Of a stretch of 64,000 bases of DNA, positions 27,644 through 36,290 are shown in pieces. The DNA is from Spirosoma rhododendri (GTDB taxonomy: Bacteria; Bacteroidota; Bacteroidia; Cytophagales; Spirosomataceae): positions 682,001 through 746,000 of the forward strand of contig NZ_CP051677.1 in the NCBI RefSeq assembly GCF_012849055.1, in the 5' to 3' direction. A model generated the notes under the pieces. The model worked only from the letters and a program-made list of their open reading frames with translations, was not told where the DNA came from and did not search any database. The position numbers were made by a program, and so were the translations under genes. How positions within the stretch are numbered: position 1 is the stretch's first letter; every line of letters starts with the position of its first letter.

Positions 27644-27780
27644 TCCGGCCACGTAGTATCGTAGCGCACAGTGGGGTTGCATTATTCGAAGGGATTCGCG
27701 TACGGCATTGTCCCAGCCTTTGTTTCGCGGTATTTTCGCCTGAACAAGATCGAGATAGGCTGCCAAGCCAGATATTTCCC

Positions 27781-27788
27781 TACATTTG
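27781..27788 (+). promoter_or_regulatory. Candidate -7 element of dnaA
   Basis: TACATTTG, an exact TAnnTTTG match, 45 bp before the GTG start of dnaA. No TTTG is found at the expected -33 distance. The element also argues against a start codon further upstream. Confidence 0.4.
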
Positions 27789-27832
27789 TCTCCCTTTTTT
27801 GCACCCCATTACGTAACGAATACGCTTTATCT

Positions 27833-29266
27833 GTGAACGGAACTCCCCAACCCGGCCCGCAACGCGAAGTAACAACGGTCTGGAACCGTTGCCTCGCCGT
27901 GATTCGGGACATCATACCGGAGCAGAGTTTCAACACGTGGTTTGAGCCGATCGTACCGCTGCGGCTCAACGGCAAGATCCTGACCATTCAGGTGCCGAGC
28001 GAATTTTTCTACGAATGGCTGGAAGAAAACTTCGTCCATGCGCTGCGCCGGGCACTCGACACGGCCATCGGGCGCGAAGGGCAGCTTGAGTATTCGATCA
28101 TCGTCGACAAAGGCAATGAGCAGAACCGCCCGCTGACGGTGAACATGCCGACGACGAAGACGCCCCAGTCGGCCAAGCCCGACAACGTCAGCCCCGACAT
28201 TCTGAAGAGCCCGTTTCAGCTCAAAGACCTCGATTCGCTGACGCTCGATTCGTACCTCAACCCGGTATATACCTTCGACAATTACATCGAGGGTGACTGC
28301 AACCGGCTGGCGCGGTCGGCGGGTTACGCGGTGGCCGAACGGCCGGGCGTTACGTCGTTCAATCCGCTGATGATTTACGGCGGGGTGGGGCTGGGCAAAA
28401 CCCATCTGGTGCAGGCCATTGGCAACTACATCAAGAACAACAGCCAGAATAAGTTTGTCCTGTACGTCACGTCGGAGAAGTTTACCAACCAGTTTCTCAA
28501 CGCCGTTCGTACCGATGGTATCCGCGACTTCACGTCGTTTTATATGCAGGTTGACGTGCTGGTGATCGACGATGTGCAGTTTCTCCAGAAAAAGGAAAAG
28601 ACGCAGGAAATTTTCTTCCACATCTTCAACCACCTCCACCAGTCGGGCAAGCAGATCATCATGACCTCCGACCGGGCACCCCGCGCCCTCGATGGGCTGG
28701 AAGACCGGCTGCTGTCGCGCTTCAAATGGGGCCTTTCGGCCGATTTGCAAACGCCCGACCTGGAAACGCGCATCGCCATTATCCAGAAAAAGCTACAGGC
28801 CGAAGGTATTTACATTGAAGATGCGGTGATCGAATACCTCGCTCACAGCGTCAATACCAACGTTCGGGAACTGGAAGGCGTCATCGTGTCGCTGATTGCC
28901 CAGGCGTCACTCAACCGGCGCGACATCGACCTTGAACTGGCCAAGAACACGCTCCGCAACATCGTGGAAGATTCTGAGCGTGAGGTCACTATCGACTCCG
29001 TGCAGGAAGCCGTCGCTGATTATTTTGGCGTAACCGTGGCCGATTTAAAAGCCAAAAGCCGCAAGCGCGAACTGGTGCACCCACGGCAGGTGGCGATGTA
29101 TCTGGCAAAAGAAAAAACCGATCTGTCGCTCAAATCAATCGGTTATCACTTCGGCGGACGCGACCACAGCACCGTTATTCATGCCGTGCAGACGATCAGC
29201 GATCTCGTCGCCAAACCGTCGGAAACGCGCAACGCGGTCGAGAAGCTGAAAGCCCTGTTTAAGTAG
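27833..29266 (+). CDS. dnaA: Chromosomal replication initiator DnaA
   Basis: AAA+ protein that opens oriC. Domain I has TTVWNRCLAVIRDIIPEQSFNTWFEPI. Domain III starts near NYIEGDCNRLARSAG, with Walker A GGVGLGKTHL and Walker B DVLVIDDVQFL. RAPRALDGLEDRLLSRFKWGL contains the sensor/arginine-finger region. Domain IV has the DnaA-box helix-turn-helix GGRDHSTVIHAVQTI. I choose the GTG at 27833 (477 residues, the normal size) because upstream frame sequence has no family similarity and crosses the promoter element. No DnaA-box cluster was recognised next to it. Confidence 0.96.
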   Translation: MNGTPQPGPQREVTTVWNRCLAVIRDIIPEQSFNTWFEPIVPLRLNGKILTIQVPSEFFYEWLEENFVHALRRALDTAIGREGQLEYSIIVDKGNEQNRPLTVNMPTTKTPQSAKPDNVSPDILKSPFQLKDLDSLTLDSYLNPVYTFDNYIEGDCNRLARSAGYAVAERPGVTSFNPLMIYGGVGLGKTHLVQAIGNYIKNNSQNKFVLYVTSEKFTNQFLNAVRTDGIRDFTSFYMQVDVLVIDDVQFLQKKEKTQEIFFHIFNHLHQSGKQIIMTSDRAPRALDGLEDRLLSRFKWGLSADLQTPDLETRIAIIQKKLQAEGIYIEDAVIEYLAHSVNTNVRELEGVIVSLIAQASLNRRDIDLELAKNTLRNIVEDSEREVTIDSVQEAVADYFGVTVADLKAKSRKRELVHPRQVAMYLAKEKTDLSLKSIGYHFGGRDHSTVIHAVQTISDLVAKPSETRNAVEKLKALFK

Positions 29267-29279
29267 CCGCGACCTACCC

Positions 29280-30242
29280 GTGGCCCCTACCCTACTTCAT
29301 CGTTCGCAGCTTGACACCCGCGCCTGGGACGACTGCATTGCCAACGCCCACAATCCGTTGCTCTACGGCTATAGCTGGTACCTCGACGCCGTGCTGCCCG
29401 CCCCCGACTGGCAGTGGCAGGCCGTGGTGCAGACCGACGCACAGGACCGCTACGTCGCGGTGCTGCCTATACCGCTGCGCCGGAAAGCCGGTCGATGGGT
29501 CGTACATCAGCCGTTGTTCTGCCCGTTTCTGGATGTATTCACCCGCGACGATCAGTGCGATCCGACGCCATTTTTGCAGGCCGTCGTCAGGCGATTCCGA
29601 TACGGCTCCCGACTGGCGCTACGCTTTCCGCCCGCTTTGCCAAATCTGATCGTTCAGCCGCGCACAACGCATGTACTCGACCTGTCCGTCGGCTACGAAC
29701 GCCTACTGGCGGGCTACACAGCTGACCGTCAGCTGAACCGCACGCGCGCGCTCCGGCACGGCTGGCAGGTTACCGACGAGACCGACTCTGAACCCCTACT
29801 GCTCCTGTTCCGGCAACACCACGCTCACACTATCGAGGGTGGCGTCGGTGAGTGGGCTTATGCCATTCTTAGGCGGCTTATCGATGAATTACAGCGTCGG
29901 GAACTGGCAACCTTGCGATACGCCAGACACAACAATCAGCTTGAAGCCGGGATGTTAATTGCTCACAGCGACAGCCGGGCCATCTATCTGTTCAATGCGG
30001 CTTCGGAACAGGGCAGACGGGGTAACGCCCGGACGCTGCTGCTCGATCAGTTTATTCAGCAGCAGGCCGGGCAACCGGTTGCGTTTGACTTTGAAAGCCC
30101 TGAAAAACAGTCGATAACTCAGTTTTACCGCAGTTTCGGCGCGGTCGAAGAAACCTACTATTCCATACGCTGGAACCGCCTGACCCGCCCCGAACGCTGG
30201 CTATTGATGATTAGACGCTGGCTGCTGAAACGAGGCCGCTAA
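29280..30242 (+). CDS. FemAB/GNAT-type acyltransferase-like protein
   Basis: A 320-residue soluble protein from a GTG start, 13 bp after dnaA. The layout resembles FemAB/BioF2-like acetyltransferases: NPLLYGYSWYLDAVLPAPDWQW, then a basic middle (YTADRQLNRTRALRHGW), and a second GNAT-like half with LEAGMLIAHSDSRAIYLFNAAS, TLLLDQFIQQQ and FDFESPEKQSITQFYRSFGAVEETYY. The substrate is unknown; peptidoglycan or cell-surface modification is typical of relatives. A relative of similar style is at 62527. Confidence 0.7.
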   Translation: MAPTLLHRSQLDTRAWDDCIANAHNPLLYGYSWYLDAVLPAPDWQWQAVVQTDAQDRYVAVLPIPLRRKAGRWVVHQPLFCPFLDVFTRDDQCDPTPFLQAVVRRFRYGSRLALRFPPALPNLIVQPRTTHVLDLSVGYERLLAGYTADRQLNRTRALRHGWQVTDETDSEPLLLLFRQHHAHTIEGGVGEWAYAILRRLIDELQRRELATLRYARHNNQLEAGMLIAHSDSRAIYLFNAASEQGRRGNARTLLLDQFIQQQAGQPVAFDFESPEKQSITQFYRSFGAVEETYYSIRWNRLTRPERWLLMIRRWLLKRGR

Positions 30243-30363
30243 CGTGGTTATACGGCTTTAGTCGACGCTATCAGCGGATCGGATTATCGGGCCGGGTTAA
30301 ACTTTTGCCCTGATTTCTCAGTCAATAGACATACGTAAACAAACCATACGCACTCCACGACAT

Positions 30364-31122
30364 ATGAAAAAAGTAATGTTATTTCTTGGCATGACGATCT
30401 GTACGCAGGCTGTCAGCCACGCTCAGGGACTGGGTCAGGCCGTTGCCGACGCCATTGGCTCCGTTACGGTAACCAACGAGCAGGTAGCTCAATATTCGAA
30501 ACAGGCCGTTCAGCAAATGGACGCTAAAAACCCGGTCGCCGGCCCGAACGACCCGTATACGCAACGCCTGAACAATATCATCGGGCCGTACCGCACCATC
30601 GATAACATCCCCATCAACTACAAAGTGTACGCCGTTAAGGATGTTAACGCGTTCGCCACCGCCGATGGTAGTGTGCGGGTATTCAAAGGGTTGATGGACC
30701 TGATGTCCGATGAAGAAGTGCTGGCCGTTATCGGCCACGAAATTGGCCACGTCGTTAACCAGGACTCGCGCGACGCGATGAAAAGCGCGCTGCGCCGGTC
30801 AGCAGTTCGCAACGCGCTGGGTTCGGGTTCGGGTGCTATCGGCAGGCTGTCGCGCTCGCAGCTGGGGGCCGTAGCCGACGGGTTTCTGGGGGCTAAATTT
30901 AGCCGCGAGCAGGAAAGTCAGGCCGACGATTACAGCTACGATTTTCTGAAACGAAACGGCAAAAACGTAATCGCGCTGGCCACGTCGTTTGAAAAGCTGG
31001 CCAAGCTGAGCGGGGGAAGTCAGGGGGGCAAAGTAGCCGAACTAATGTCGAGCCACCCCGACAGCAAAGCCCGCTCCGAGCGCATATACGAACGCGCCCG
31101 ACGCGATGGTCTGGCCAGGTAA
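30364..31122 (+). CDS. M48-family periplasmic metallopeptidase
   Basis: A 252-residue secreted zinc peptidase with a signal peptide (MKKVMLFLGMTICTQAVSHAQ). The zinc motif HEIGH is at 125-129 and the third-ligand region is FSREQESQADDYSYDFL. FATADGSVRVFKGLMDLMSDEEVLAVIGHE and the terminal SSHPDSKARSERIYERA are typical of the BepA/LoiP-like M48 group, which clips or clears misfolded envelope proteins. A terminator follows. Confidence 0.92.
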   Translation: MKKVMLFLGMTICTQAVSHAQGLGQAVADAIGSVTVTNEQVAQYSKQAVQQMDAKNPVAGPNDPYTQRLNNIIGPYRTIDNIPINYKVYAVKDVNAFATADGSVRVFKGLMDLMSDEEVLAVIGHEIGHVVNQDSRDAMKSALRRSAVRNALGSGSGAIGRLSRSQLGAVADGFLGAKFSREQESQADDYSYDFLKRNGKNVIALATSFEKLAKLSGGSQGGKVAELMSSHPDSKARSERIYERARRDGLAR

Positions 31123-31135
31123 GCCTCGCTTTAAC

Positions 31136-32362
31136 TTAATGAATGGCATGATCGGTCGGGACGTTTTGTCCCGACCATATTTTTTTGGCCGTCCAGTCCT
31201 GCATCGGTCCTGTCCAGAACGGATCAGTGGCGGGCAGGCCCAGCGGTAGAAACCCGACGGTACACAGATACAAACTTCCGGTCGAGATATAGCTCTCACC
31301 GATGGCCGGTTGGTGCCCGCACAACCCAATTTGCAGCCAGCCATTCGCATCGAACGTACCCGCCGGGTCCATCGTCCGCCGGATCACGGCTGTCATGGCA
31401 CTGCGCACCTGCGCCGGAGATAAGTCGGCCGGGAGATTTCGTTGCAGGGCAGTTTGTCCCAGCAGCTGAAACGCCCCGCAACGGTACGCCAGCGACCGGC
31501 CGAAAGCCGCGAACGAACCGTCGGGCGCGATCAGCCGCTCCTGCACGGCTGCGTATCGCTGCGCTCGGGTCCGCAACGTCGCCAGCAGTTTTTCGTCTTC
31601 CTTCCCCGCATCAACCAGCGTCTGCACCACGTCGAGCAGCATCGGCTGAATCACGTAGCTGTTGTAGTAATCCCAGTGAAAATCGGGCCCGTCGCCGTAC
31701 ACACCGTCGCCTTTGTACCAGGTAAGGTGCTGCTTGATGGCGTAGTCCATCCGCATCAGATCGCCCGAACCGATAAATTTTAGCAAAGCCGCTTCGATAA
31801 TCGCGCTGAACAGCAGCCAGTTGCTATACACCGGTTTAATAACCCGGCTGCTCTGCAACGCCTGTACCAGTTGCTCTTTGGTTCGGGCGGGCAGTGCGCC
31901 CCACAACTGCGTCGGCGCGCGCAGCAACCCATGCGCCAGAAACGCCGTGTCGACAACGGGTTGCCCGCCTTTTGTGAAGTTCATAAAATCAGGCAATGCC
32001 GGATCGACGGCCTGCGCAATGCTCTCGCGCGCCAGTTGTTGATAGCGCTGCTGTAAGGTACGTTCGTCGGCGTCGGCTGCGAGCTCCAGCCACGGCGCCA
32101 GCCCTGCCAGCGACCGGCCGAGGGCTTCCAGATGCGACACCTCTGCCCGCCCGGCTTTCCCGCCCGTTACCGCTTCTATGGGCATTTGGGCGCGTAGCTG
32201 TCCCCGGCTCAGCGCGTTCAGTACCGGATCAACCGTGCGTAGCAGCATCTGCCGCCAGTACGCCCGATCATCTATGGATTTGGCCTGGTTATTGGTATTC
32301 GACAGTATATCCGGCAGGGTGGGCAGGGTCGAGAGGAAGCGGGTAAACAGTCGGCGATTCAT
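31136..32362 (-). CDS. DUF2264 family protein
   Basis: A 408-residue protein of the DUF2264 family, thought to have an alpha/alpha-toroid fold as in polysaccharide-acting enzymes. Characteristic parts are VEVSHLEALGRSLAGLAPWLEL-like text, FMNFTKGGQPVVDTAFLAHGLLRAP, SNWLLFSAIIEAALLKFIG, WYKGDGVYGDGPDFHWDYYNSYVIQPML and FAAFGRSLAYRCGAFQLL. No clear signal peptide. Reaction unknown. Monocistronic and convergent with the M48 gene. Confidence 0.85.
   Translation of the reverse strand: MNRRLFTRFLSTLPTLPDILSNTNNQAKSIDDRAYWRQMLLRTVDPVLNALSRGQLRAQMPIEAVTGGKAGRAEVSHLEALGRSLAGLAPWLELAADADERTLQQRYQQLARESIAQAVDPALPDFMNFTKGGQPVVDTAFLAHGLLRAPTQLWGALPARTKEQLVQALQSSRVIKPVYSNWLLFSAIIEAALLKFIGSGDLMRMDYAIKQHLTWYKGDGVYGDGPDFHWDYYNSYVIQPMLLDVVQTLVDAGKEDEKLLATLRTRAQRYAAVQERLIAPDGSFAAFGRSLAYRCGAFQLLGQTALQRNLPADLSPAQVRSAMTAVIRRTMDPAGTFDANGWLQIGLCGHQPAIGESYISTGSLYLCTVGFLPLGLPATDPFWTGPMQDWTAKKIWSGQNVPTDHAIH
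31154..31187 (+). terminator. Terminator of the M48 peptidase gene
   Basis: A GGTCGGGAC/GTCCCGACC stem of 9 bp with a GTTTT loop is followed by ATATTTTTTT. It lies inside the last codons of the convergent DUF2264 gene. Confidence 0.75.
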
Positions 32363-32542
32363 TGCATAAGGTGACGTACCGTTCGATAAAGCGTCTTACC
32401 GACCTGATTTAACGCTTCGGACCTTTAATCCTAAAATTCCTTAAATCCGGCGGGCCACTCCTAAGCGTACACATCAGTAAGCGCTCTCGACCCGTTAAAC
32501 CACTACAACGGGGCATCAACCAGCCCACCTTCATCTACCAGT

Positions 32543-32725
32543 ATGCTTACAACACCACCTGTTCACTCGCCAGCCACCTCCACCCAATCTCTCTCCGCGC
32601 TGCTGTCGCAATCAAACGACGATTTCTACGGACAACTCCAGACAGTTATGAACACGCTGCCGACTAACCCAGACGCCAAGGCGCGGGGCACCGTTCGACT
32701 TATCAACGACGTTCTGGCAAAGTGA
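32543..32725 (+). CDS. Possible 60-residue small protein
   Basis: ATG-initiated frame of 60 codons with a threonine/serine-rich N-terminus and a helical second half (DDFYGQLQTVMNTL, ARGTVRLINDVLAK). No family recognised and no clear promoter. Codon use resembles the neighbours, and no overlapping gene explains the frame. Uncertain. Confidence 0.35.
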   Translation: MLTTPPVHSPATSTQSLSALLSQSNDDFYGQLQTVMNTLPTNPDAKARGTVRLINDVLAK

Positions 32726-32735
32726 TTGGCTTCGG

Positions 32736-33503
32736 TCAGCGTAGTGACTCGTTGCGGAGGGGCTGCTTTTTCAGCAACTCGTAATCGACCGACGAAAATA
32801 AGGCTTCCATCGCTTTCAGGTCGACCGGCCGGTGCATGTCACTGCCGATAAAATCGACCCATTCTTTTTTCAGCAGTTGCCGGGCGTGAAACTGCGCCCG
32901 CTCGCCATACCGCCCCGCTACCGACATCCAGTTGAGCTGGAACAGGCAACCGTTTTCGTGAAGCGCAGTCAGCAGACTATTGTCTTCGTACAGGTAAGTA
33001 TACCGCTCGGGATGGGCCAGCACAGGAGTATACCCTTTCGTCTGCATCCGGAACAGCAGATCTTCTACCTGCCGGGGGGCCGCTGCCCAGCCCATTTCCA
33101 CCAGCACATACCGTTCCGCCCCGAAGGTAAGTATATCGTCGTCGTTGACCAGTTCGGGAAAAAATTCATCGAGCATATACTCAGCCGCAACCTCGATGGT
33201 CAGATTTAGCCCGTTCTCGTCCGCAACGGCCTGCAATTCGGCGCGCCCCGCCCGTAACTCAGCGGATCGATTGGGGTACCAGTCGCGACTGATATGGGGG
33301 GTGGTAATCACTTTCTCGATACCCCAGTTAGCTAATTTTTGCATACACACCAGCGACTCATCCAGCGAACTAACGCCGTCGTCAACACCGGGAATCAGGT
33401 GAGAATGCATATCGACACGCCAGAAACAGGCATCCGCCGGTACAGTCGGCGACGCGGCCTGCGACGGGGCAATGGTTTGTCGGATTGTTTGCCAAAGGCT
33501 CAT
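32736..33503 (-). CDS. CpsB/YwqE-type protein tyrosine phosphatase (PHP fold)
   Basis: Metal-dependent phosphatase that dephosphorylates BY-type tyrosine kinases controlling capsule and exopolysaccharide synthesis. The 255-residue protein has the metal motif DMHSHLIPGVDDG, then VITTPHISRDWYPN, YVLVEMGWAA, PVLAHPERYTYLYED and FIGSDMHRP, the usual PHP ligands. It lies well outside the polysaccharide cluster, and no cognate tyrosine kinase is visible in the window. Confidence 0.92.
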   Translation of the reverse strand: MSLWQTIRQTIAPSQAASPTVPADACFWRVDMHSHLIPGVDDGVSSLDESLVCMQKLANWGIEKVITTPHISRDWYPNRSAELRAGRAELQAVADENGLNLTIEVAAEYMLDEFFPELVNDDDILTFGAERYVLVEMGWAAAPRQVEDLLFRMQTKGYTPVLAHPERYTYLYEDNSLLTALHENGCLFQLNWMSVAGRYGERAQFHARQLLKKEWVDFIGSDMHRPVDLKAMEALFSSVDYELLKKQPLRNESLR

Positions 33504-33961
33504 ACGTTGTTACCCTGTCCGTGCACTCGCCATTGGCAGGTACACCACTCAGCATTATATGTCGGCGTAACCAGTTCGTTTCTGACCATGCTTCCGCCAT
33601 TGTTCAGCCAACGTCAGAAGCATAGCACTGTCTGACAAAGAACGTCATCAACCCCCACTTTACATACATAATTTGAGGGAACTGATTCTTACCTCATTAA
33701 CTGATGTGACGGTTTCGGGCAGGTCACGTCAATATAATAAGTCGTTCAGAAATACACCTCTTATTTACCGGTAGCTTCTTCTTCCAAATGCAACCTGTCG
33801 TTTTAACGTAAATAGATAAAACTATTTTCAGATAAAACGATTTCGTATACTAAGAAAAGAAGGCTAAACGTATATAGGCACAAACGTTTTGGTGTATTTT
33901 TGGCAAAAATCGTGTCGCTTAACTGATTGACAATAAATTTCTTACGGAGGAAAATACCGCT
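33504..33961. other. AT-rich intergenic stretch
   Basis: 458 bases between the phosphatase gene and a small gene. No convincing coding frame. A TATTTTTG at 33895-33902 fits TAnnTTTG, but no TTTG is spaced for -33. GGAGG near 33950 precedes the next start codon. Nothing else recognised. Confidence 0.5.
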
Positions 33962-34261
33962 ATGCTTCCTTATCTCACCGTTCACAACAATGGCATGACG
34001 ACGACGTTTCAACAAACGTCTACACTTGTTGACGCGCGCATGCACCTGATAACCTTGCTGGAATCAGGCGTTGCAAAAGCGAACGATATGTTGTCAATCG
34101 TGGAAATGGCCGAGGATCGGGTCATCTATTATAATACGGTCGACAACAGTGCTGAAGCGATTTATCGCGTGACAGGGCCGCAACAACGAAACACGTTGTG
34201 GAAGTCGCTGACCAACGCCGTTTACCACGCTATTCATCAGGTTCAGTACGCAATTCGCTAA
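33962..34261 (+). CDS. Unknown 99-residue protein
   Basis: Small soluble protein of no recognised family. It is preceded by ACGGAGGAAAAT, a strong Shine-Dalgarno-like sequence that is unusual in this phylum, and followed by a strong hairpin at 34325-34372; both support a real gene. Visible features: a helical segment DARMHLITLLESGVAKANDMLSI, a strand pair DRVIYYNTVDNSAEAIYRV and a C-terminal helix. No signal peptide. Confidence 0.6.
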   Translation: MLPYLTVHNNGMTTTFQQTSTLVDARMHLITLLESGVAKANDMLSIVEMAEDRVIYYNTVDNSAEAIYRVTGPQQRNTLWKSLTNAVYHAIHQVQYAIR

Positions 34262-34719
34262 CTGACGTACCTGATACACGCATATTGATGGGTTAACTGT
34301 GTAGCAGCCATACCATCTTGTTTCCGTATGTCCGTTCCATCCCGTGTAGTGTCGGGATAGAGCGGACATACGTTGTTTACACCAAACGGAGTCAGCCTGG
34401 TTGCTTACCGGCGGTTGGTGTAACGCGTTAAGAAAGTTTACTTGGACGTACAGTTTGCTCATCAATTCAACTCATGTGAACCCCAGATGTATATACGTAC
34501 GAAAGTTCTAACTACTTAGATTTGACGAAGGCTATTTTTTTTTGACTTACACAACAACCTAGTGGTAGCGGGCCCCTTTACCTCAGTTTTATACATTCTA
34601 CTAGCCGGTACATCGTCTTCTGGCTACAAACTTGCTGGGATAACAGGTAAACACATTGTACAAATGATAATCTGTTGATCCTGCCGCAGATTATCCCAAT
34701 TTCGTCAGCTTACTTACCT
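34262..34719. other. Intergenic stretch before the HicA-HicB-like gene
   Basis: 458 bases. Apart from the hairpin at 34325-34372 it is AT-rich without a coding frame or a clear promoter. The frame of the next gene is open to 34675, but its first 15 codons show no family similarity. Confidence 0.4.
34325..34372 (+). terminator. Strong hairpin after the 99-residue gene
   Basis: Arms of 20 bases (CGTATGTCCG... and ...CGGACATACG) pair with two non-Watson-Crick positions around an 8-base loop. TTGTTTAC follows. A transcript terminator is likely. Confidence 0.65.
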
Positions 34720-35340
34720 ATGAAATTACTGGTCGTCAACAAATTACTTATCAATCGTGGCTGGCAAGTAATCGACAAAACAAGCCGAATGTACCTGTTA
34801 TCGCCAGATAGTCAGCTTCGTACGGAACGGCTTATCGTTTTACCTTCACAAAATAGCGTTCCCGTACCCACTGGCACGCTGGAAGCGATTATGCGCCGGG
34901 CAGGTCAGGTTAAATCGACTCAACCCTGGCATCAGGCCATCACGAATAAGGGGGCTTTACACCTGACTACCGAGAGAACAGGCGACCACCTCTGGGGACG
35001 GCTGGACATAAACGGCCTGCTACTGATCGTGCGCAGCACAGATACGACCTGTCTGATTACGCAGGTCCGGGAGATATTAGCCGCTTTGTTAGCCGACACG
35101 ATTGGCGATTCCTGCCAACTCGTCGAATCACTACATATTGAAGCCTGTCAGGACATGACGGAGGTCTGGGATCTGCTCCGGCAGATACGGGGAAGTTATC
35201 TGGCTGATAACTCTGGTGTTGATCTTGCACTGGTCAATCAGTTCATCGGCGGCACCGCGTTTCCATCCGCTGAGCAGACGTGCAAGCTGCAAAAATCCAT
35301 CCGGGAGTTGGGTCAGCACCTGCTCCAGCTGGCTGGCTAG
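34720..35340 (+). CDS. HicA-HicB-like single-chain protein with degenerate toxin part
   Basis: A 206-residue protein from the ATG at 34720. Residues 1-62 look like HicA, the small mRNA-cleaving toxin: a helix and strands (KLLVVNKLLINRGWQVID), then the HicA-typical end VPTGTLEAIMRRAG (49-62). The catalytic His of the GSH motif is replaced (TSR, 21-23), as is the second His before the GTL motif (PSQ, 42-44). About residues 80-206 look like a Bacteroidota HicB antitoxin: a short beta part (LWGRLDINGLLLIVRS) and an Xre-like DNA-binding end (VDLALVNQFIGGTAFPS, KLQKSIRELGQHLLQL). The assignment is my reading of motifs. Probably a regulator derived from a fused toxin-antitoxin pair. Confidence 0.62.
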   Translation: MKLLVVNKLLINRGWQVIDKTSRMYLLSPDSQLRTERLIVLPSQNSVPVPTGTLEAIMRRAGQVKSTQPWHQAITNKGALHLTTERTGDHLWGRLDINGLLLIVRSTDTTCLITQVREILAALLADTIGDSCQLVESLHIEACQDMTEVWDLLRQIRGSYLADNSGVDLALVNQFIGGTAFPSAEQTCKLQKSIRELGQHLLQLAG

Positions 35341-35984
35341 AGATCAACCAGTTTGTAACGTACGGCTTTGATGACCATTCCCACGCGCGACCGAACGCTC
35401 ATTTTTTGGAACACCATCTCGCGATAGCCATCCACCGTCCGGGGGCTGACGCACATCTGATCGGCAATCTGATTATAGGTCAGTTCGCTACACGCCATTT
35501 TCAAAAAGCGGTATTCGCGGTTGTTCAGGTCAAAGGCCGACGCTGGCGACACGGCAACCGGCTTATTGAGGTTGCCGAGCAGTTGGCTGGTCAGAAAATC
35601 TGAGTAGTGCATTCCTTTTTCCATTACATCGTCCAGGGCCTGCCGTAGTTCGGGGGCCCGGCATCCTTTGAGCAGATAGCCCCGCGCTCCGTTGTGCATT
35701 ATCCGAACGATGTGCTCCTGGTCGGCGGACATCGACAGGGCCAACACCCGCACCGAAGGGTACAGTTCGCGTAGCTGAGCGGTTGTTTCGAAACCATCCA
35801 TCACAGGCATGGTCAAATCAACCAACGCAATGTCGGGCAGCGGCAGATGGCATAGCTGATTGAGCAGGTCGCGGCCGTTTGCGGCCATGATCGATACCTG
35901 GTACGCATCGAACTTTTGAATCAGGTTGGCGAATGCTTCAGCCACCAGCGTGTGGTCGTCGGCAATGGCGATGGATATTGGCAT
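35337..35984 (-). CDS. NarL/LuxR-type response regulator
   Basis: A 215-residue DNA-binding response regulator. The receiver domain has the acidic pair ADDH at 9-10, phospho-acceptor ALVDLTMPVMDG, switch ALSMSADQ and GARGYLLKG. The LuxR helix-turn-helix has LTYNQIADQMCVSPRTVDGYREMVFQKM. No sensor kinase is adjacent. Its stop codon overlaps that of the convergent HicA-HicB-like gene through a shared CTAG. Confidence 0.93.
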   Translation of the reverse strand: MPISIAIADDHTLVAEAFANLIQKFDAYQVSIMAANGRDLLNQLCHLPLPDIALVDLTMPVMDGFETTAQLRELYPSVRVLALSMSADQEHIVRIMHNGARGYLLKGCRAPELRQALDDVMEKGMHYSDFLTSQLLGNLNKPVAVSPASAFDLNNREYRFLKMACSELTYNQIADQMCVSPRTVDGYREMVFQKMSVRSRVGMVIKAVRYKLVDL

Positions 35985-36290
35985 GGATAAACGTCGATAA
36001 AATGGCGAATAACTCGCTGGAAGGTAGAGGATTAGGCCAGTTTCGACAATACCTAACCCTACCCGACAGGTTTCCTTTTATCAACCGGTTGATTAACTGA
36101 CAATCGTGCCCTTTTCGCACTCGTTCCAGCCGTTTCAGACACTCATTTATTCATGCGTTAACTTGCTTCAAGTCAATCTCTTAACCCTGCTATTCAAAAA
36201 TTTATTTACCCAGGATCAATCTAAACAAAGCCCGCCCGCCGTAAATCTGGGCAGTTGGGTCTTCACACAAAACTACCTGACACTACAGGA
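35985..36290. other. Divergent regulatory gap, response regulator and fasciclin gene
   Basis: 306 bases with no coding frame of note. Both promoters should lie here. I see no exact TAnnTTTG with a spaced TTTG, so I do not place them. Confidence 0.35.

Noticed and set aside
27587..27832. oriC beside dnaA
   Set aside because: No cluster of TTATNCACA boxes or AT-rich unwinding element is visible between mutA and dnaA.
34940..34960. Homopolymer error at G5 creating the HicA-HicB-like fusion
   Set aside because: A G5 lies in the linker, but shifting the frame there destroys the HicB-like sequence that follows. The present frame is the sensible one on both sides.
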